Shown here piece by piece: positions 1 through 11,189 of a DNA stretch of 64,000 bases. Where the stretch lies: the NCBI RefSeq assembly GCF_040802235.1, contig NC_133158.1:167993401-168057400 (forward strand), given 5' to 3'. The notes under the pieces were generated by a model. It saw only the letters and a program-made list of their open reading frames with translations, was not told the origin of the DNA and searched no databases. This DNA comes from Manis javanica (Eukaryota > Chordata > Mammalia > Pholidota > Manidae). Position numbers and translations under genes: made by a program. The stretch's first letter is position 1; the number at the start of each line of letters is the position of its first letter.

Positions 1-215
1 TCACTTCTGCCCTCTTACTTTGTTTTTTCTTCATAATACTTACCTGCAGTATATTATGTTCATTCATTTATTTGCTTATACTCCTCTTCCTCACTAGCAT
101 GTAGGCTACATATAGGCAAGGACCTTGCTTTATTTATTGCTATATCACCAGAAACTTAGACATGCCTGCAACAAAGTAGATGCTCTGTAAGTATTTATTG
201 CATGAGTGAATATAT
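1..215 (+). repeat. L2 LINE 3' end fragment
   Basis: The block carries the usual L2 3'-end order: a stretch about a site that rises from 'aggctacatataggcaaggacc' type text, then a 'tatcaccagaaactta' equivalent of the 'tatccccagcacctag' segment, then 'gtaagtatttattgcatgagtga', which matches the 'caataaatatttgttgaatgaatga' end. Recognition is from memory of the L2 consensus. It is diverged and non-functional. Confidence 0.6.
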
Positions 216-334
216 TTGATCTGGTATGGGCAAAGCCACAGAAATAAATATTATTCGAACCACACCAATATTCAGAAAGTTCACAAAAAAAGGAGGCTCT
301 TTTATTGCTCGAGTTTTTTTATTTATCATTTTTA

Positions 335-1541
335 AAAAGTCACAGGTGACAACTGGATATCCACATGCAAAAGAATGAAGGTGGACCCCTTCCTTACACC
401 ATACATGAAAATTAACTCCAAATTGATCATAGACATAAATGCAACAGCTAAAACTATAAAACTCTTAGAAGAAAACACAGAAATAAATCTTTGTGATGTT
501 TCCAATAAGGTTTAACATCCAAAATACATAAAGTGCTCATGCGACTCAATATCAAAAAAACAAATAACCCAGTTAAAAAATGGGCAGAGAACCCAAACAG
601 GCGTTTTTCCAAAGAAGACATAGAGATAGTCAACAGGCACATGAAAAGATGTTCCTTCTTACTGATCATCATCAGGGAAATGTCAATCAAACCACAATAA
701 GATATCACCTCACCAGTCAGAATGGCCACTATCCAAAAGACAAGAAATAACAAACAAGCGTTGGTGAGGATGTGAAAAACTAGAAACCCTTCTATACTGT
801 TGGTGGGAATGTAACCTCCACTGTTGGTACAGCCACTGGGGAAAGCAATATCGAGTTTTCTCAAAAGAACTAAAAATACAAATACCATATGACCCTGGAA
901 TTCCACTTCTGGAATTAACCCGAAGAAAACAAAATCTCTCTGATTCAAAAAGATACGTACCCTCCTATTTTATTGCCACATTATTTACAATAGCCAATAT
1001 ACAGATGCAACCAAAGTGTCCATCAGTAGATGAATGGATAAAGAAGATGTGGTACAGACACACAGTGGAGTATTATTTAGCCATAAAAAGGAAAGAAACC
1101 CTGCCTTTTCGACAACAGGGAAGGACTTCGAGGGTATTATATTAAGTGAAATAAGCCAAGCAGAGAAAGACAAATTCCACATGCTTTCACTTATTTACAG
1201 AATCTAAAAACAAAGCTAAACAAAATGAACCAAACAGCGGTAGACTCATAACACTGAGAAGGGACTGGTGGTTACCATGGGGAGGGCTGGGGTGGGCAGG
1301 TGAAATAGGTGGAGGGGATAAAGAGATAAAATCTCAATCATAAAATAAATTAGTCACAGGGATGAAAGTCTAGCATAAAAAATATAGTCAATAGTTCTCT
1401 AACATCTTTCCGTGTTAACAGATAACTGTATTAGTAGGCATGAGGATTTAATGATATGTATAACTGTTGAATCATTATGTTGTATATTTGAAACCAATAT
1501 TGTACATCAACTATATTTCAATAAAAACAATATCAAAAAAT
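335..1541 (+). mobile_element. L1 fragment, ORF2 C-terminus plus 3'UTR (5'-truncated)
   Basis: Sense-strand L1. The segment begins in the ORF2 region that reads 'aactggatatccacatgcaaaagaatgaa' in L1 and runs through the regions for 'aatgggcagagaacc', 'tactgttggtgggaatgtaa' and 'catcagtagatgaatggataaa' to a 3'UTR that ends near 'aaccaatattgtacatcaac' and an A-rich tail around 1,520-1,541. Several frameshifts and stops break ORF2, so it encodes nothing active. The minus-strand open frames here are antisense L1. An internal deletion is likely near 500-545, where the text jumps ahead relative to the usual L1 order. Family (L1MA-like) is inferred. Confidence 0.9.
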
Positions 1542-2579
1542 CTTTGTGGTGTTGGTAGGTAATAGTTTCTTAGATATAACACCAAAAGCATAAGTGATAA
1601 AAAAAAAGTCCAATTTATCTATTTTTTTATCAAAATTTTAAAATCTTTGTTCTCCAAAAAAACACCACTGAAAGACTATCCACTTAATGGGAAAAACGAT
1701 TTCGAGTCATAACGCTGATAAAGGACTTATATCTAGAATATAAACATCCCTCATAACCCAACAATAAAAAGACTAATACCTTAATTTTAAAATGGTTCAA
1801 GGTTCAGCATAGAAATTTCTCCAAAGAAGATACACAAACAGCCAATAAGCACATGAAAAGATGCTCAACGTCTTTAGCCATCAGGGAAACACATACCAAA
1901 ACAAAAAGCAATCCCACTTGAGGCCCACTCGATTGGCTATACCATAAAGACAAGGATTGGCGAGGAGGATATGGAGATGTAATGTAAATGTAAAAAGTTC
2001 AGCCATTTTGTAAAAACATATTTGGCAATTCCTCAAACTGCTAAATATACAGTTATCATATAACCCAGGAAATCCACTCCCAAGAGAAATGAAATAATAT
2101 ATCCACACGAAAACATGTACATGAATGTTCACAGCAACATTACTCATAATAGCCAAAAAAGTGAAAACAACTGAAATGTCCAACTAATGAATAGATAAAT
2201 AAAATGTGGTATACATACAACAATGAAATATTATTAGGCAATATAAAGAAATAAAGTACTGATGCTACAACATGGATGAACTTTGAAAACATTATACTAA
2301 GTGAAAGAAGCCCGTCACAAAAGACCACATACTGTATGGTTTCATTTTCGTGAAATGTCCAGAATAGGCTAATGTATAGAGACAGGAAGTAGTGGTTTGC
2401 CTATGGCTAGACGAGTTAGGTTTAAGGACTGATTGTTAATGGGTGTGGGGTTCCTTTTTGGGGTGATGAAAGTTGTCTAACAGAGTTACACAACTCTGTG
2501 AACATACCAAAAACCACCAAGTTATATACTTTGGATGGGAGATTGTATCATGTTTGAATTTTACTTTTTTTTTTTTTAA
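1542..2579 (+). mobile_element. second, older L1 fragment in tandem, ORF2 3' part plus 3'UTR
   Basis: A second sense-strand L1 segment follows the first directly. It restarts at the ORF2 position for 'tagatataacaccaaaagcataa', passes 'tctccaaagaagatacacaaa', 'gccaataagcacatgaaaagatgc' and 'tagataaataaaatgtggtatacatac', and ends in a 3'UTR and poly(T/A)-rich run at 2,563-2,579. It is more diverged than the first copy and is broken in all frames. The two may be one insertion split by the other, or two separate insertions; I could not find a clean target-site duplication. Confidence 0.85.
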
Positions 2580-2677
2580 GTAAGGAGTCCTTCGTTAGAT
2601 TTCTTTCTCCGGGACAGAATTAAATCCGTATCACATCTACATTGTTGGTACTTAAACCACTTACAATGCTCTAGAAC

Positions 2678-2842
2678 TGTGGTTCTCAAAGTGTGGTCCC
2701 TGAATCAGCGACATCAGCATCCCCAGTAAATAGCCAATTCTTTGGCCCCACTCCAGACCGACTGATTCTGAGACTTGGGTGAATCCCAGCAACTGTGACT
2801 CAGTTAGCCCTCCAGGTAATTCTGATGCCCACTCAAGTGTTA
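2678..2842. mobile_element. MER5A-type non-autonomous hAT-Charlie DNA transposon
   Basis: The block starts 'ctgtggttctcaaagtgtgg' and contains 'catcagcatcccc', 'ggccccactccagacc' and 'ccctccaggtaattctgatg', which is the order of MER5A. It is an immobile fossil shared by placental mammals. The right end is eroded. Confidence 0.75.
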
Positions 2843-2869
2843 AATCCACTTTTCTGAACAAGGAGGAGC

Positions 2870-3990
2870 CTAAGATCTCTTTTCCTAGCACAAGTTTGTA
2901 AAAATTCTTATTCCACCCCCACTCCCACCCTCAGGATATTAAATGGGCCACTTTCTTTTTAAATAACAGGCATGGCTACTCGGCTCTTTTCCTTTCTTCT
3001 TTCTCCACACATGCATTTAGGCCATGGCCCACTCAGTATATTGCTACCCACCCCCAGGCCTCTGAGTTCCTTTCTCTGTGTGCCCAGCCTGGTAGAAGTA
3101 ATTTCCCAATATTTAGGTTGGCAGGGGTGTAGGTAGGAGATCCCACTTCTTAATCTTGAGACCTCAGGCACATGAACAATCAGTCTGTTACCGGAGCAGG
3201 CTGCACTGTCATCCTGGGTATTTGATTCCCAACTTGTTGGTGGTCCTTGAGCATTCAGCTCCCTTGAAAGTCTGGGGTAAGAAAGGGTGCTTGTCAGGCC
3301 AGGATGGGCACATGTTGGGCCCCTGGCTAAATGACCTCATCATAGCATCAAAATTATATTCTTAGTGCTGAGCACCCACCAGCATGACATTTACCTTATC
3401 TCCAGGGCAGGTACCACATTTACCCTACTTTACTAACACCTACCCTCTTACATCAACCTACTCATTACCCACACCTCCACCTACAAGATCAGCATGATCA
3501 GGGAACAGCCATGTATAATGGCCTTTATGTGTCCTTTGGGATTTGGGGGAAAGTTCAAGTGCATGGTCCGTTGGTCTAGAGTCTCCAAGAGTCAGTGGAA
3601 GAAGCCTGGGGTTTTAGGCAACATAGCTCCAGGCTGGCTATCCCCTATAAAAAAGTAAACCCCTTGTCTAAGTGCTAAATATAGGTCACCTGCCCTCATG
3701 GGCCATACTGGGGGTGGGGGAGGGTGAACAGTGACTTGTATCTTCCATGCTAAATGTGCACACATGTGTATGTATAATATATCCAGAGACATGGAAGTAA
3801 GCTCTCACCAGCTCCCTTTGTGCGACAGAAAAAACGGAAAAGAGAAAAACCTAACAACTGCAAACCCAGAGCTAAGTTGTCAGAAACCAAATTAAAGCTG
3901 TTGGGTATTTTTGTTAAAACATCTCTACCACTGAAATCTAATATCTTGCAACTTCCCATATAGAATCCTGTGTTGTATTACTTAGAAGAA
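2870..3990. other. unassigned intergenic DNA, about 1.1 kb
   Basis: No gene or recognised repeat. Open frames are short (under 70 residues), on both strands, with no similarity I know. A CA/CT-rich part lies at 3,400-3,490 and a G-rich run at 3,709-3,724. I see no splice-site-bounded conserved exon. Confidence 0.5.
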
Positions 3991-3994
3991 AATT

Positions 3995-4108
3995 ATAAAA
4001 TCATTTCACAATATATGTAAATCAAACCATCATGTTTTAAGCCTTAAACTTGTATGTCAATTATTTCTCAATAAAGCTGGAAAAGAGAAAGAAAAAAATA
4101 AAATGATA
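3995..4108 (+). mobile_element. L1 3'UTR tail fragment
   Basis: About 110 bp contains 'atcatttcacaatatatgta', 'aaatcaaaccatcatg' and a run ending 'aattatttctcaataaagc' with an A-rich tail. The same words recur at the 3' ends of the L1 copies at 9.9 kb and 17.5 kb in this window, which supports the assignment by internal comparison. Confidence 0.8.
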
Positions 4109-5070
4109 TTCTGCCCTCCCTTGACAGCATTTCCTGGCTGCAGAAACCACTGCAGCCTGAAGTAACAGAATGATTTTGGTAATGTTTCCATAGCTACCTT
4201 GCTTCGAAGTGAGATTTATTCTGTTTTAAAGTCTACTGACCTATTCACATCCTTATTTGAAGTATTTTCAATCTAATTCCATGTCTGCCTATTATTATCT
4301 AATGTTCTTGTGATTCCTTTATTTAAGGAGGTCCTAAATGCATAAATATATGGTAAGCAGGCTTTTCAGTTAGACATAACAACATGATGATTTTTTTTTT
4401 TTTTTACTGTTCCCCTCTGATCCAATGTGTACCCGTTCTGTCCTGCCCTTGCAATACAAGGAAGCCTTCCCTAAATTTTTGAGGTAAAGATTATTTAAGG
4501 TGAGCTGGCGCCCTCTTGTGGTCACGCTGGACTCGTGGTTCCTTTTCAGAAGCCTCTTCTACAGGCAATTGATTTTGCAAGTTAATGAGAAAGGATCCCT
4601 CACAATGCCATTGCTCGTTGCCATAGGTGTCCTTATGTCCAAGTCTTTTGCCCCATGCAGGCATGAGGGTCTGTCTAGGACAGGCAGCCTCTCCTGGGTG
4701 ACAGTATAACTGCGAGGGTTACAGACTTCGGCTCTTTGTTCATTACTAAATACTGTTCAAGGGTTAGGTTAGGTCATGGGAGGTGACCTGAGACACACCT
4801 CCGAGGAAGCCAGCACACCAAACAGCCCTCCTAGGGCAGTGAAGGCAAACCACAGAAACAGGGCAGGGGGTTCACCTCAACAGAACACAGCCTTCCTCAA
4901 AACAGAGCAAGGAACAGGTAGCACCACACGGCTTTGTAGCAACTGGAAACAAAGCTGCAGTGTGGGATGAGAAATGCAGACAAAACGACCAATAAAATTC
5001 TAATTGATTCAATGCAACTAATTTTTATTCAATAAACATAAGAGGGAGTGAATGATATGCAGTCCCAGCG
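4109..5070. other. unassigned intergenic DNA
   Basis: No gene recognised. A T-run lies at 4,391-4,405. The open frames at 4,500-4,970 are under 70 residues, lack a plausible family, and have no splice context I trust. Confidence 0.45.
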
Positions 5071-5266
5071 TTGTCCAATAGAACTTCCGGCTATGGCAGT
5101 AACGTTCTCTCTCTGTGCTTCCCAGTATAGTTCCCAGCAGCTGCAAGGGCTATGGAGCCCCTGGAACATGGCCAGTGAAACTGAGGAATGGATTTTTAAC
5201 TTTATTTCATTTTAATTAAATTATATAGCCACATGGGACTAGGAGCTACCTCATTGGACAGCACAG
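5071..5266 (+). mobile_element. hAT-like DNA transposon remnant, copy 1
   Basis: The block begins 'ttgtccaatagaactt' and ends 'cattggacagcacag', so its ends are imperfect inverted repeats. The middle has the typical 'ttaactttatttcattttaatt' AT-rich core and 'agccacatgggactaggagct'. A second copy is at 25,681-25,852. I know this as a common old mammalian non-autonomous element, but I am not sure of the family name. Confidence 0.7.
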
Positions 5267-5284
5267 GACTAGGGAGACAGGTAA

Positions 5285-5640
5285 GAAGAGAGCACAGACA
5301 ACTACAACATAAACATTATTAGCTGTATAGGAAAATACAAATAAAGTCCCACGGGAGGGAGAGGTGAGGAGAAACGATCTGAGAAGGTTCCTAAAGGAGG
5401 AGGCATTTCAGACAAGGTCGATCTTCTGAGGCAGAGATGGTAAGGAGAGCATTCCAGGCAGCAGACATAGCCTGTGCAAAGACACGGAGGTGGGGAACTG
5501 TGAGCGTCCAAGGACACGAGGTGTGGACTGTGAGGTGTCTGTGGCTGGCAAGGACACTCGGAGCATAGATCGGAACAGGGAATGTGAAGCCTGGAAGGCC
5601 TGGAAAGGTAGTTTGGCTAAAACTGATCGTAGAAACTGTA
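5285..5640 (-). repeat. L2 LINE 3' part, antisense
   Basis: On + this reads as the reverse complement of the L2 3' region: 'aggaggaggcatttcagaca', 'gagcattccaggcagcagac' and 'gtgcaaagacacggaggtgg' correspond to the L2 words 'ttcaggtctcagctcaaatg', 'ctgcctggaatgctc' and 'cagggcctttgca'. The frames on both strands here are by-products of L2. Confidence 0.75.
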
Positions 5641-7920
5641 CCAATCCCTCCATTACCAGAGGCCAAGAGGAGAAATGAGGGTTTGTTCTAATGCTAGGGA
5701 GTCTAGGGTCTAACACAAGGGCTTTGGGGCAGAAGCCCCTGAAGGGTGGCTCTTGTGTCGGAGCTCTGGCTTAGGCCAATTAGCCTAATGGTGTGCGGGG
5801 GCGCTTTGTGGGGAGGAGGCTTTGAGGCAGGGTATCAGTAGGCAACCACGGCAATAGCTGCAAGAAACAGAAAGGGTCTTAATGAGGCTGAGAGCTTGCC
5901 TGGGCCCCCTAGTCTCCCCCATATGATATATCAGAGCCATCACGCTACTGTAACCCTAACAAAGCCAGACACCAGTCTCAGCACAGCATCACACCCTGAC
6001 CATCACCCAGGCATCAAAAACTCTCAAACACCTTTGTGCTGCCTCAGTTCATACCCTGGCACCCTGAGGGCCGGGCAATCCAAGGAATCCTCTTTCTTCC
6101 CCCACCACTTCCCTCATGCCCCACAGCCACAGCCACACCTCCCCCGGAAACTGCCTGGAGAACCATCCCTGGGCCCGGAGCTTCCTGCTCCTCCCTCTCC
6201 TTCCCTCTCGGCTCTCCAGCTCCCTCTTCATCCGCAATCTCCATTCTCTCCCCCTGCACAGTCCTAGGAGCTCATCCGTCACTGTGTAGAGGAGGGCAAG
6301 AAGCAGGGTGTGCAAACCCTAGCCGGTCTTCCAGCGGCAGGGAGAGTAAAAGCTGGGCATTCTTATGGGCTCCCCCCGACCTCCAAAACGGCCGTCCCAT
6401 GTACAGTGAACGCCCGAGGGACTCATGGTCTCCCCCCACCCCCACCACCACATTCCCCTGATTTGTTTCCATCTTTTTTACAGTGACTCCAAAGTAGTGT
6501 CCTCAGATCAACAGCGCTGCATCAGCCAGGAGCTCACCAAGAACATGAAGTCGTGAGCCTCCCTCCAATCTACTGGATTCCTGTCTCTGGAGAAAGCGCC
6601 CAGGGAATCGTTTCAGGAGACTTCCAGGGACGCTTATCACATTAACTTTTAGGAATCATGGGTCTAAGATTTGAGAGTCATCACTCTTGTACCTGTAGGG
6701 GTGCTGCCAAGTGAACGTGGCTGGATCCATCTGCCCCTGCTAATAAGCCCTGGGACTAGGTAATAGGAAGTTTCCCAGACAGTCTATGAGAGCCATGGCT
6801 ACGGCAGTTTCACAACCGCTTGCACACTATGACTCGTGAGGAAAACGAGAGGATCTGGAGGCGTACTGGAGTAAACACAGGGTGACCTCCGTCAGAGGGG
6901 CCCAGCTCTGGGCAGTGGGGAGGACAGTGTGCCTGCAGATAAGCAGCCACAAGATACCCCCCTTTGCCTTGAAGGAAGCAACTGTGAGACAGTCTCCTAA
7001 CATCCAAACACTGGCTTCAATCTCACCCACACTGGGGCCTTGAAACACCAGTAGTAAAGGGCTAAACTGATGCCACAGTCCTGCTGGTGACCCATTCTGC
7101 CATATAAAAATCACACTAGAGGGATGCAGTTTCTAGTTCATACCCTAAGCTGCCTCTGAGGTGGGAGAGGGGGAGTCCTTGGATGTGGATATTATAATCT
7201 GCTCCTTTCCCCCAAGTGTGAGCTCAGTGGAGGACTTCCTCCAGGGTGCGGATGAAACCATACCCATATCATTTCCTGCTTCCAAATCCAGCCCCAGGAT
7301 CTCAGGTCTGTAATTAGTGACCTAATCCTGTTCCATGTTAACTGCTAGTCTGCTAGCAGGTAAGAACCACTTTCTTAACAGAGAGACTACTTATCAGCAG
7401 GAAGAACTGGAGTGAGCTTTCAAGGCAATGACAAAGTCCAGTATGGTTATCCTGATTAAACCCCACACCCCTTGGTTCTCCTGCCCCTTGGCAGACTGCC
7501 TGCTGCCATACTTATTCTAGTAAGACACAGGCAGAACACACTTCTTGAACACTGGTGCATGATTATGAATGCAGGATGGAAATTATAGCTGTGGTCCACC
7601 TTGTCACACATCCACTCCTGGGCATCAGGTGGTCCCGCTCAGAAAAGTCCATCCTTTGTAAGTCAATGCTCTGTATTTCTCTTTCCTTCATCAAGGTGTC
7701 CAATTCAAACCACTTGTCTCCAACTCCATGTTTTTCTCCTTCTCTCTTCCCTTTCTTCTTTCCCTCCATTATTCTCCCCTTCCATATTTTTCCCACAAGG
7801 GAAAAACAGCCCACCACATTAGGTGATGTGTATTGGAAAGAGCACCAAACTTGGACTCCAACTCCCTAGACTGAAATGTCAACTCTCTATAATTATATTT
7901 CTACGAGATGGAGCTAGTAA
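5641..7920. other. unassigned intergenic DNA with a proline/C-rich open stretch
   Basis: The largest frames (123 and 141 codons at 5,896-6,461, overlapping in two phases) are C-rich DNA read in frames rich in Pro, Ser and His. Two overlapping phases being open on the same strand plus two on the other argues for base composition, not coding. A possible splice acceptor ('ttttttacag') lies at 6,475-6,483 with a short open run to a stop at 6,558, but I could not pair it with a donor. A pyrimidine-rich tract lies at 7,728-7,795. No gene is claimed. Confidence 0.45.
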
Positions 7921-7924
7921 TGCT

Positions 7925-8010
7925 TTTTCACAGAGTTCATAATTACTAAATAACTACAATGCACTGAGCACTGTGCTAGGTGTTGGTGATATATCACTGA
8001 ACACTAGTAA
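7925..8010 (-). repeat. short L2/MIR-type 3' end
   Basis: The words 'tacaatgcactgagcactgtgctaggtg' (compare 'gcctactatgtgccaggcactgttctaggtgc') place this as the antisense end of an L2 or related LINE/SINE. The fragment is about 85 bp and diverged. Confidence 0.5.
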
Positions 8011-8314
8011 TTATTAACTTGATTGCTAATTTTTAATGTTAGTGATTAAGTTATATTAACTATTTATTACTAATACTAATAATTATATGCCAACAGTTGT
8101 GACAGATGATATGGAAGATGATACAGACTGCTGTCACCGCATCTAGCATGAATATCCTGGCAGGGACTTAGAATTGCCACAAGGGTATGAAAGAACACTG
8201 CAAGCTGTAAAATCATACAGAAATGTAAAGTGCTCCTCTCTCTCTTTTCCTTACTTCTTTTTTTTTTTGGTGCCCCAAGTTCAACTCTAAATTATCAAAC
8301 AAGGATTAAGAACT

Positions 8315-10010
8315 GCTAGATACCCAAATGCATTTATAGAATTCAATGCAATCCCTTATCAAAATTCCAATGGCATTTTTTAAAGAAATAGAAAAAAATT
8401 CTAAAATTTGTATGGAATCCCAAAAGACCCTAAATAGCCAAAGCAATCTTGGGAAAGCTGGTTTTTAAACTATATTACAAAACTACAGTAATCAAAACAG
8501 TATGATTCTAGGCTACATAGACACGTAGACCAGAATTGACAACTCAGAAATAACACACATATCAGTTACTTAATATCTGACAAGGGAGCCAAGAATACTC
8601 AATGGGGAAAAAATTGTCATTTTAATAAATGGTATTTGGGAAACTTGATATTCACATGCAAAAGAATGAAACTAGACTTCTATCTCACTCCACTGACAAA
8701 AAAAGTAAATCAAAATGGATTAAAGACGTAAATGTAAGACCTGAAACCGTAAAATTCCTAGAAGAAAACATAGGGACATTGGTTTTGGCAACAATTTTTT
8801 TGATATGATATGTAAAGCACAAGCAATAAAAGCAAAAATAAACAAGTAGAATTACGTCTAAAATAAAAGGCTTATGAACAGCAAAAGATATAATCAACAA
8901 AGTGAAAAGGCAAGCTACAGAATGATAGAAAATACTTGCAAATTATATATATGATAAAGGGTTAATATTCAAAATATAGAAGAAGCTCACAGAATGTGAT
9001 GGCAAAACAAATAAACAATCCAATTTTTAAATAGGCAAAGGATCTGAATAGCCAGTTTTCCAAAGAAGAAATACAAATGACCAACAGTTATGTGAGAAGG
9101 TGCTCAACATCACTAATTATTAGGGGAATGCAAGTCAAAACCTCAATGAGATGCTATCTCACACCTGTTAGAATGGCTATCATCAAAAAGATAAAAAATA
9201 ACAGGTGTTGGTGGGGATGTAGTGAAAAGGGAACCCTTGTGCACTATTGGTGGGAACATCAACTAGTGCAGCCGTTATGGAAAACAGTATGGAGGTTCCT
9301 AAAAAAAATTATAAAAAGATCTACTATATGATCCATTAATCCCACTTCTGGATATATATCTGAAGGAGATGAATATATCTCAAAGAGATGTCTGCACTCC
9401 CATGTTCACTGCAGCATTATTTCCGACAGCCAAGACATGAACCAACCCAAGTGTCCATTAAAGGATGACTGGATAAAGAGAATGTGGTATGTATAAAGAA
9501 TGGAATATTATTTTGGCATAAAGAAGACAGAAATCCTATCATTTGTGACAACATGGATGGACCTTGAAGATATCATGCTAAGTGAAATCAACCAGAGACA
9601 AATACTACGTGATCGCACATGTGGAATCTAAAAAAGTCAAACTCTTAGAAACAGAGAATAGAACAGTGGTTTCTAGGGCTGAGGGGTAGGGGAAACGAGG
9701 AGATGTTGGTCAAAGGGTACAAATTTCCAGTTATAAGATAAATAAATTCTGTGGATCTAGTGTACAGCCTGGTGACTATAGTTAACAATACTATGTTATA
9801 TACTTGAAAGTTGCTAACACAGTTTGAAAGTTCTCATCACAAAGAAAAAAATTATTGTGTGAGGTGATAGATGTGTTAACCAACCTTATTGTGGTAATCA
9901 TTTCACAACACACATGTGTATCAAATCATCATGTTGTACACCTTATGCTTACACAAGGTTATGTGTCAATTATATCAAAATAAACCTGGAAAAATAAGAT
10001 AAAAAAATAA
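8315..10010 (+). mobile_element. L1 fragment, ORF2 3' half plus 3'UTR
   Basis: Sense L1 starting in ORF2 near the 'gaattcaatgcaatccc' region, passing 'aattctaaaatttgtatgga', 'gcaatcttgggaaagc', 'aaacttgatattcacatgc' and the terminal ORF2 block. The frame at 9,077-9,331 translates with the ORF2 end motifs 'LVQPLWKTVWRFLKK'. The 3'UTR ends at about 9,990 in 'cctggaaaaataagat' and an A-rich tail. Stops and frameshifts break ORF2, so it is inactive. A T-run at 8,260-8,270 lies just upstream of the 5' end; I cannot tell if it marks a twin-primed inversion. Confidence 0.92.
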
Positions 10011-10089
10011 ATAGAACTATCAGATCCTTATACAGCCAGTAAATATTTAAGGCGAATGAGATGGAATACAGGGTATGGAAATAGAAATG

Positions 10090-10490
10090 AACATTCAAGG
10101 AATTTTTTAGTAAAGTAAGCATTTTTTCAGCATCTATCGAATGACCATGTCTGCCAGGTGCAGTGTCAGGCACTGAAGATACAGTGAAAAAAAGGCACAG
10201 AGAGCTACATCTGGAAAGGAGACAGCTGAATGCACAGTATGACATGACAAGTGATTTGATGGGGAGAACAAGAGGGAGTCCAGAGGAGAGGCTCCTAAAC
10301 CAGCCTGGAATGTCAGAGGAAGTTTGCCAGGAGACAAGGTCTGAGCTGAGTCCAGAAGGAGTTACCAACTTGACAGAATGAAGGAAATGCTTATCACCTC
10401 AAAGCAAACATAAAAATAGCCATGGAGCTGTAAAGGTCTTTAGGGGAATATAGGAAGAGCATTTCAAATATTCGAAGGACCAGAACATCC
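10090..10490 (-). repeat. L2 LINE 3' part, antisense
   Basis: The + strand reads like antisense L2: 'gtgcagtgtcaggcactgaagatacagtgaa', then 'aggagaggctcctaaacc', 'gtctgagctgagtcc' and 'gaagagcatttcaaat'. These follow the L2 order given for the copies at 5.3 kb and 47.4 kb. It is non-coding. Confidence 0.7.
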
Positions 10491-10729
10491 TCTCACCCTA
10501 GAAAAGCCACAGAGCAAGAACACAAGAGGGCAGTGGTGTGATGGGATTGCTCAAAGCAGGGAGGCCTTGAAGCCTCACATGGAAACTGCAAACCTAAGAG
10601 AAGTTGACAAGAAATGAGCATGCACTGGCCCATTGGTTGGGGCGAGGTGATGGGAGGCTGGGGGTCAGTAGTGAAGTGGCACAATCTTCCTGGAGGACAG
10701 GGAAGCATCATGTATTGAAGGCCTCAAAA

Positions 10730-11180
10730 ATGCCCATAGTCTTTGACTTAGTAATTCAACCATTAGAAATTGATCCTAAATGAAAATTTTCTTACAAGGA
10801 TGTTTATAATGGCATTATTTTCAAATGGTGAAGAACTGGAAACAAGACAAATAATGGTTAAGATGAACTGCAGTTCAGTAAAATAGCAGATGGCCAGTTA
10901 CAATCATGCTCTTGAACAGCATTTAATGATAAGGAAAATGCTCAGATGTAAGTGCAAAAAATGGAGTACAAAAATGAATTTACAGTATGATTCATATTTT
11001 AGTAAAAATGTATGTGTGTGTTTGTGTGCAAAGAAAAAAGACTGGAAAGAAAACTATCAAGATATCAGCAGTGGTGGAATTACAGGTGGTTCTTAATTTT
11101 TTCTTTTAGCTTTTCTCTATATTCTGAATTTTAATCCTATGTATCCCATACTGTGACCACAGAAAAACAATAAACATTAT
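10730..11180 (+). mobile_element. old L1 (L1M/HAL1-type) 3' end
   Basis: Sense text includes 'gacttagtaattcaacc', 'gatgtttataatggcatta', 'gaaacaagacaaataatgg' and 'tcatattttagtaaaaatgt', which is the familiar L1 'preserved monomer' 3' order from the ORF2 end into an old 3'UTR. It is strongly diverged, so the family is only a guess. Confidence 0.65.
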
Positions 11181-11189
11181 AAAAGAAAA

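Noticed and set aside
454-948. 164-codon minus-strand frame
   Set aside because: It is the antisense strand of a plus-strand L1 and has hydrophobic, low-information text, so not a gene.
5896-6461. Overlapping Pro/Ser-rich frames of 123 and 141 codons
   Set aside because: Two phases on + and two on - are open together over C-rich DNA, which is the sign of composition and not coding. No known domain.
6475-6558. Splice acceptor followed by a short open run
   Set aside because: No donor or partner exon found; acceptor-like text is common.
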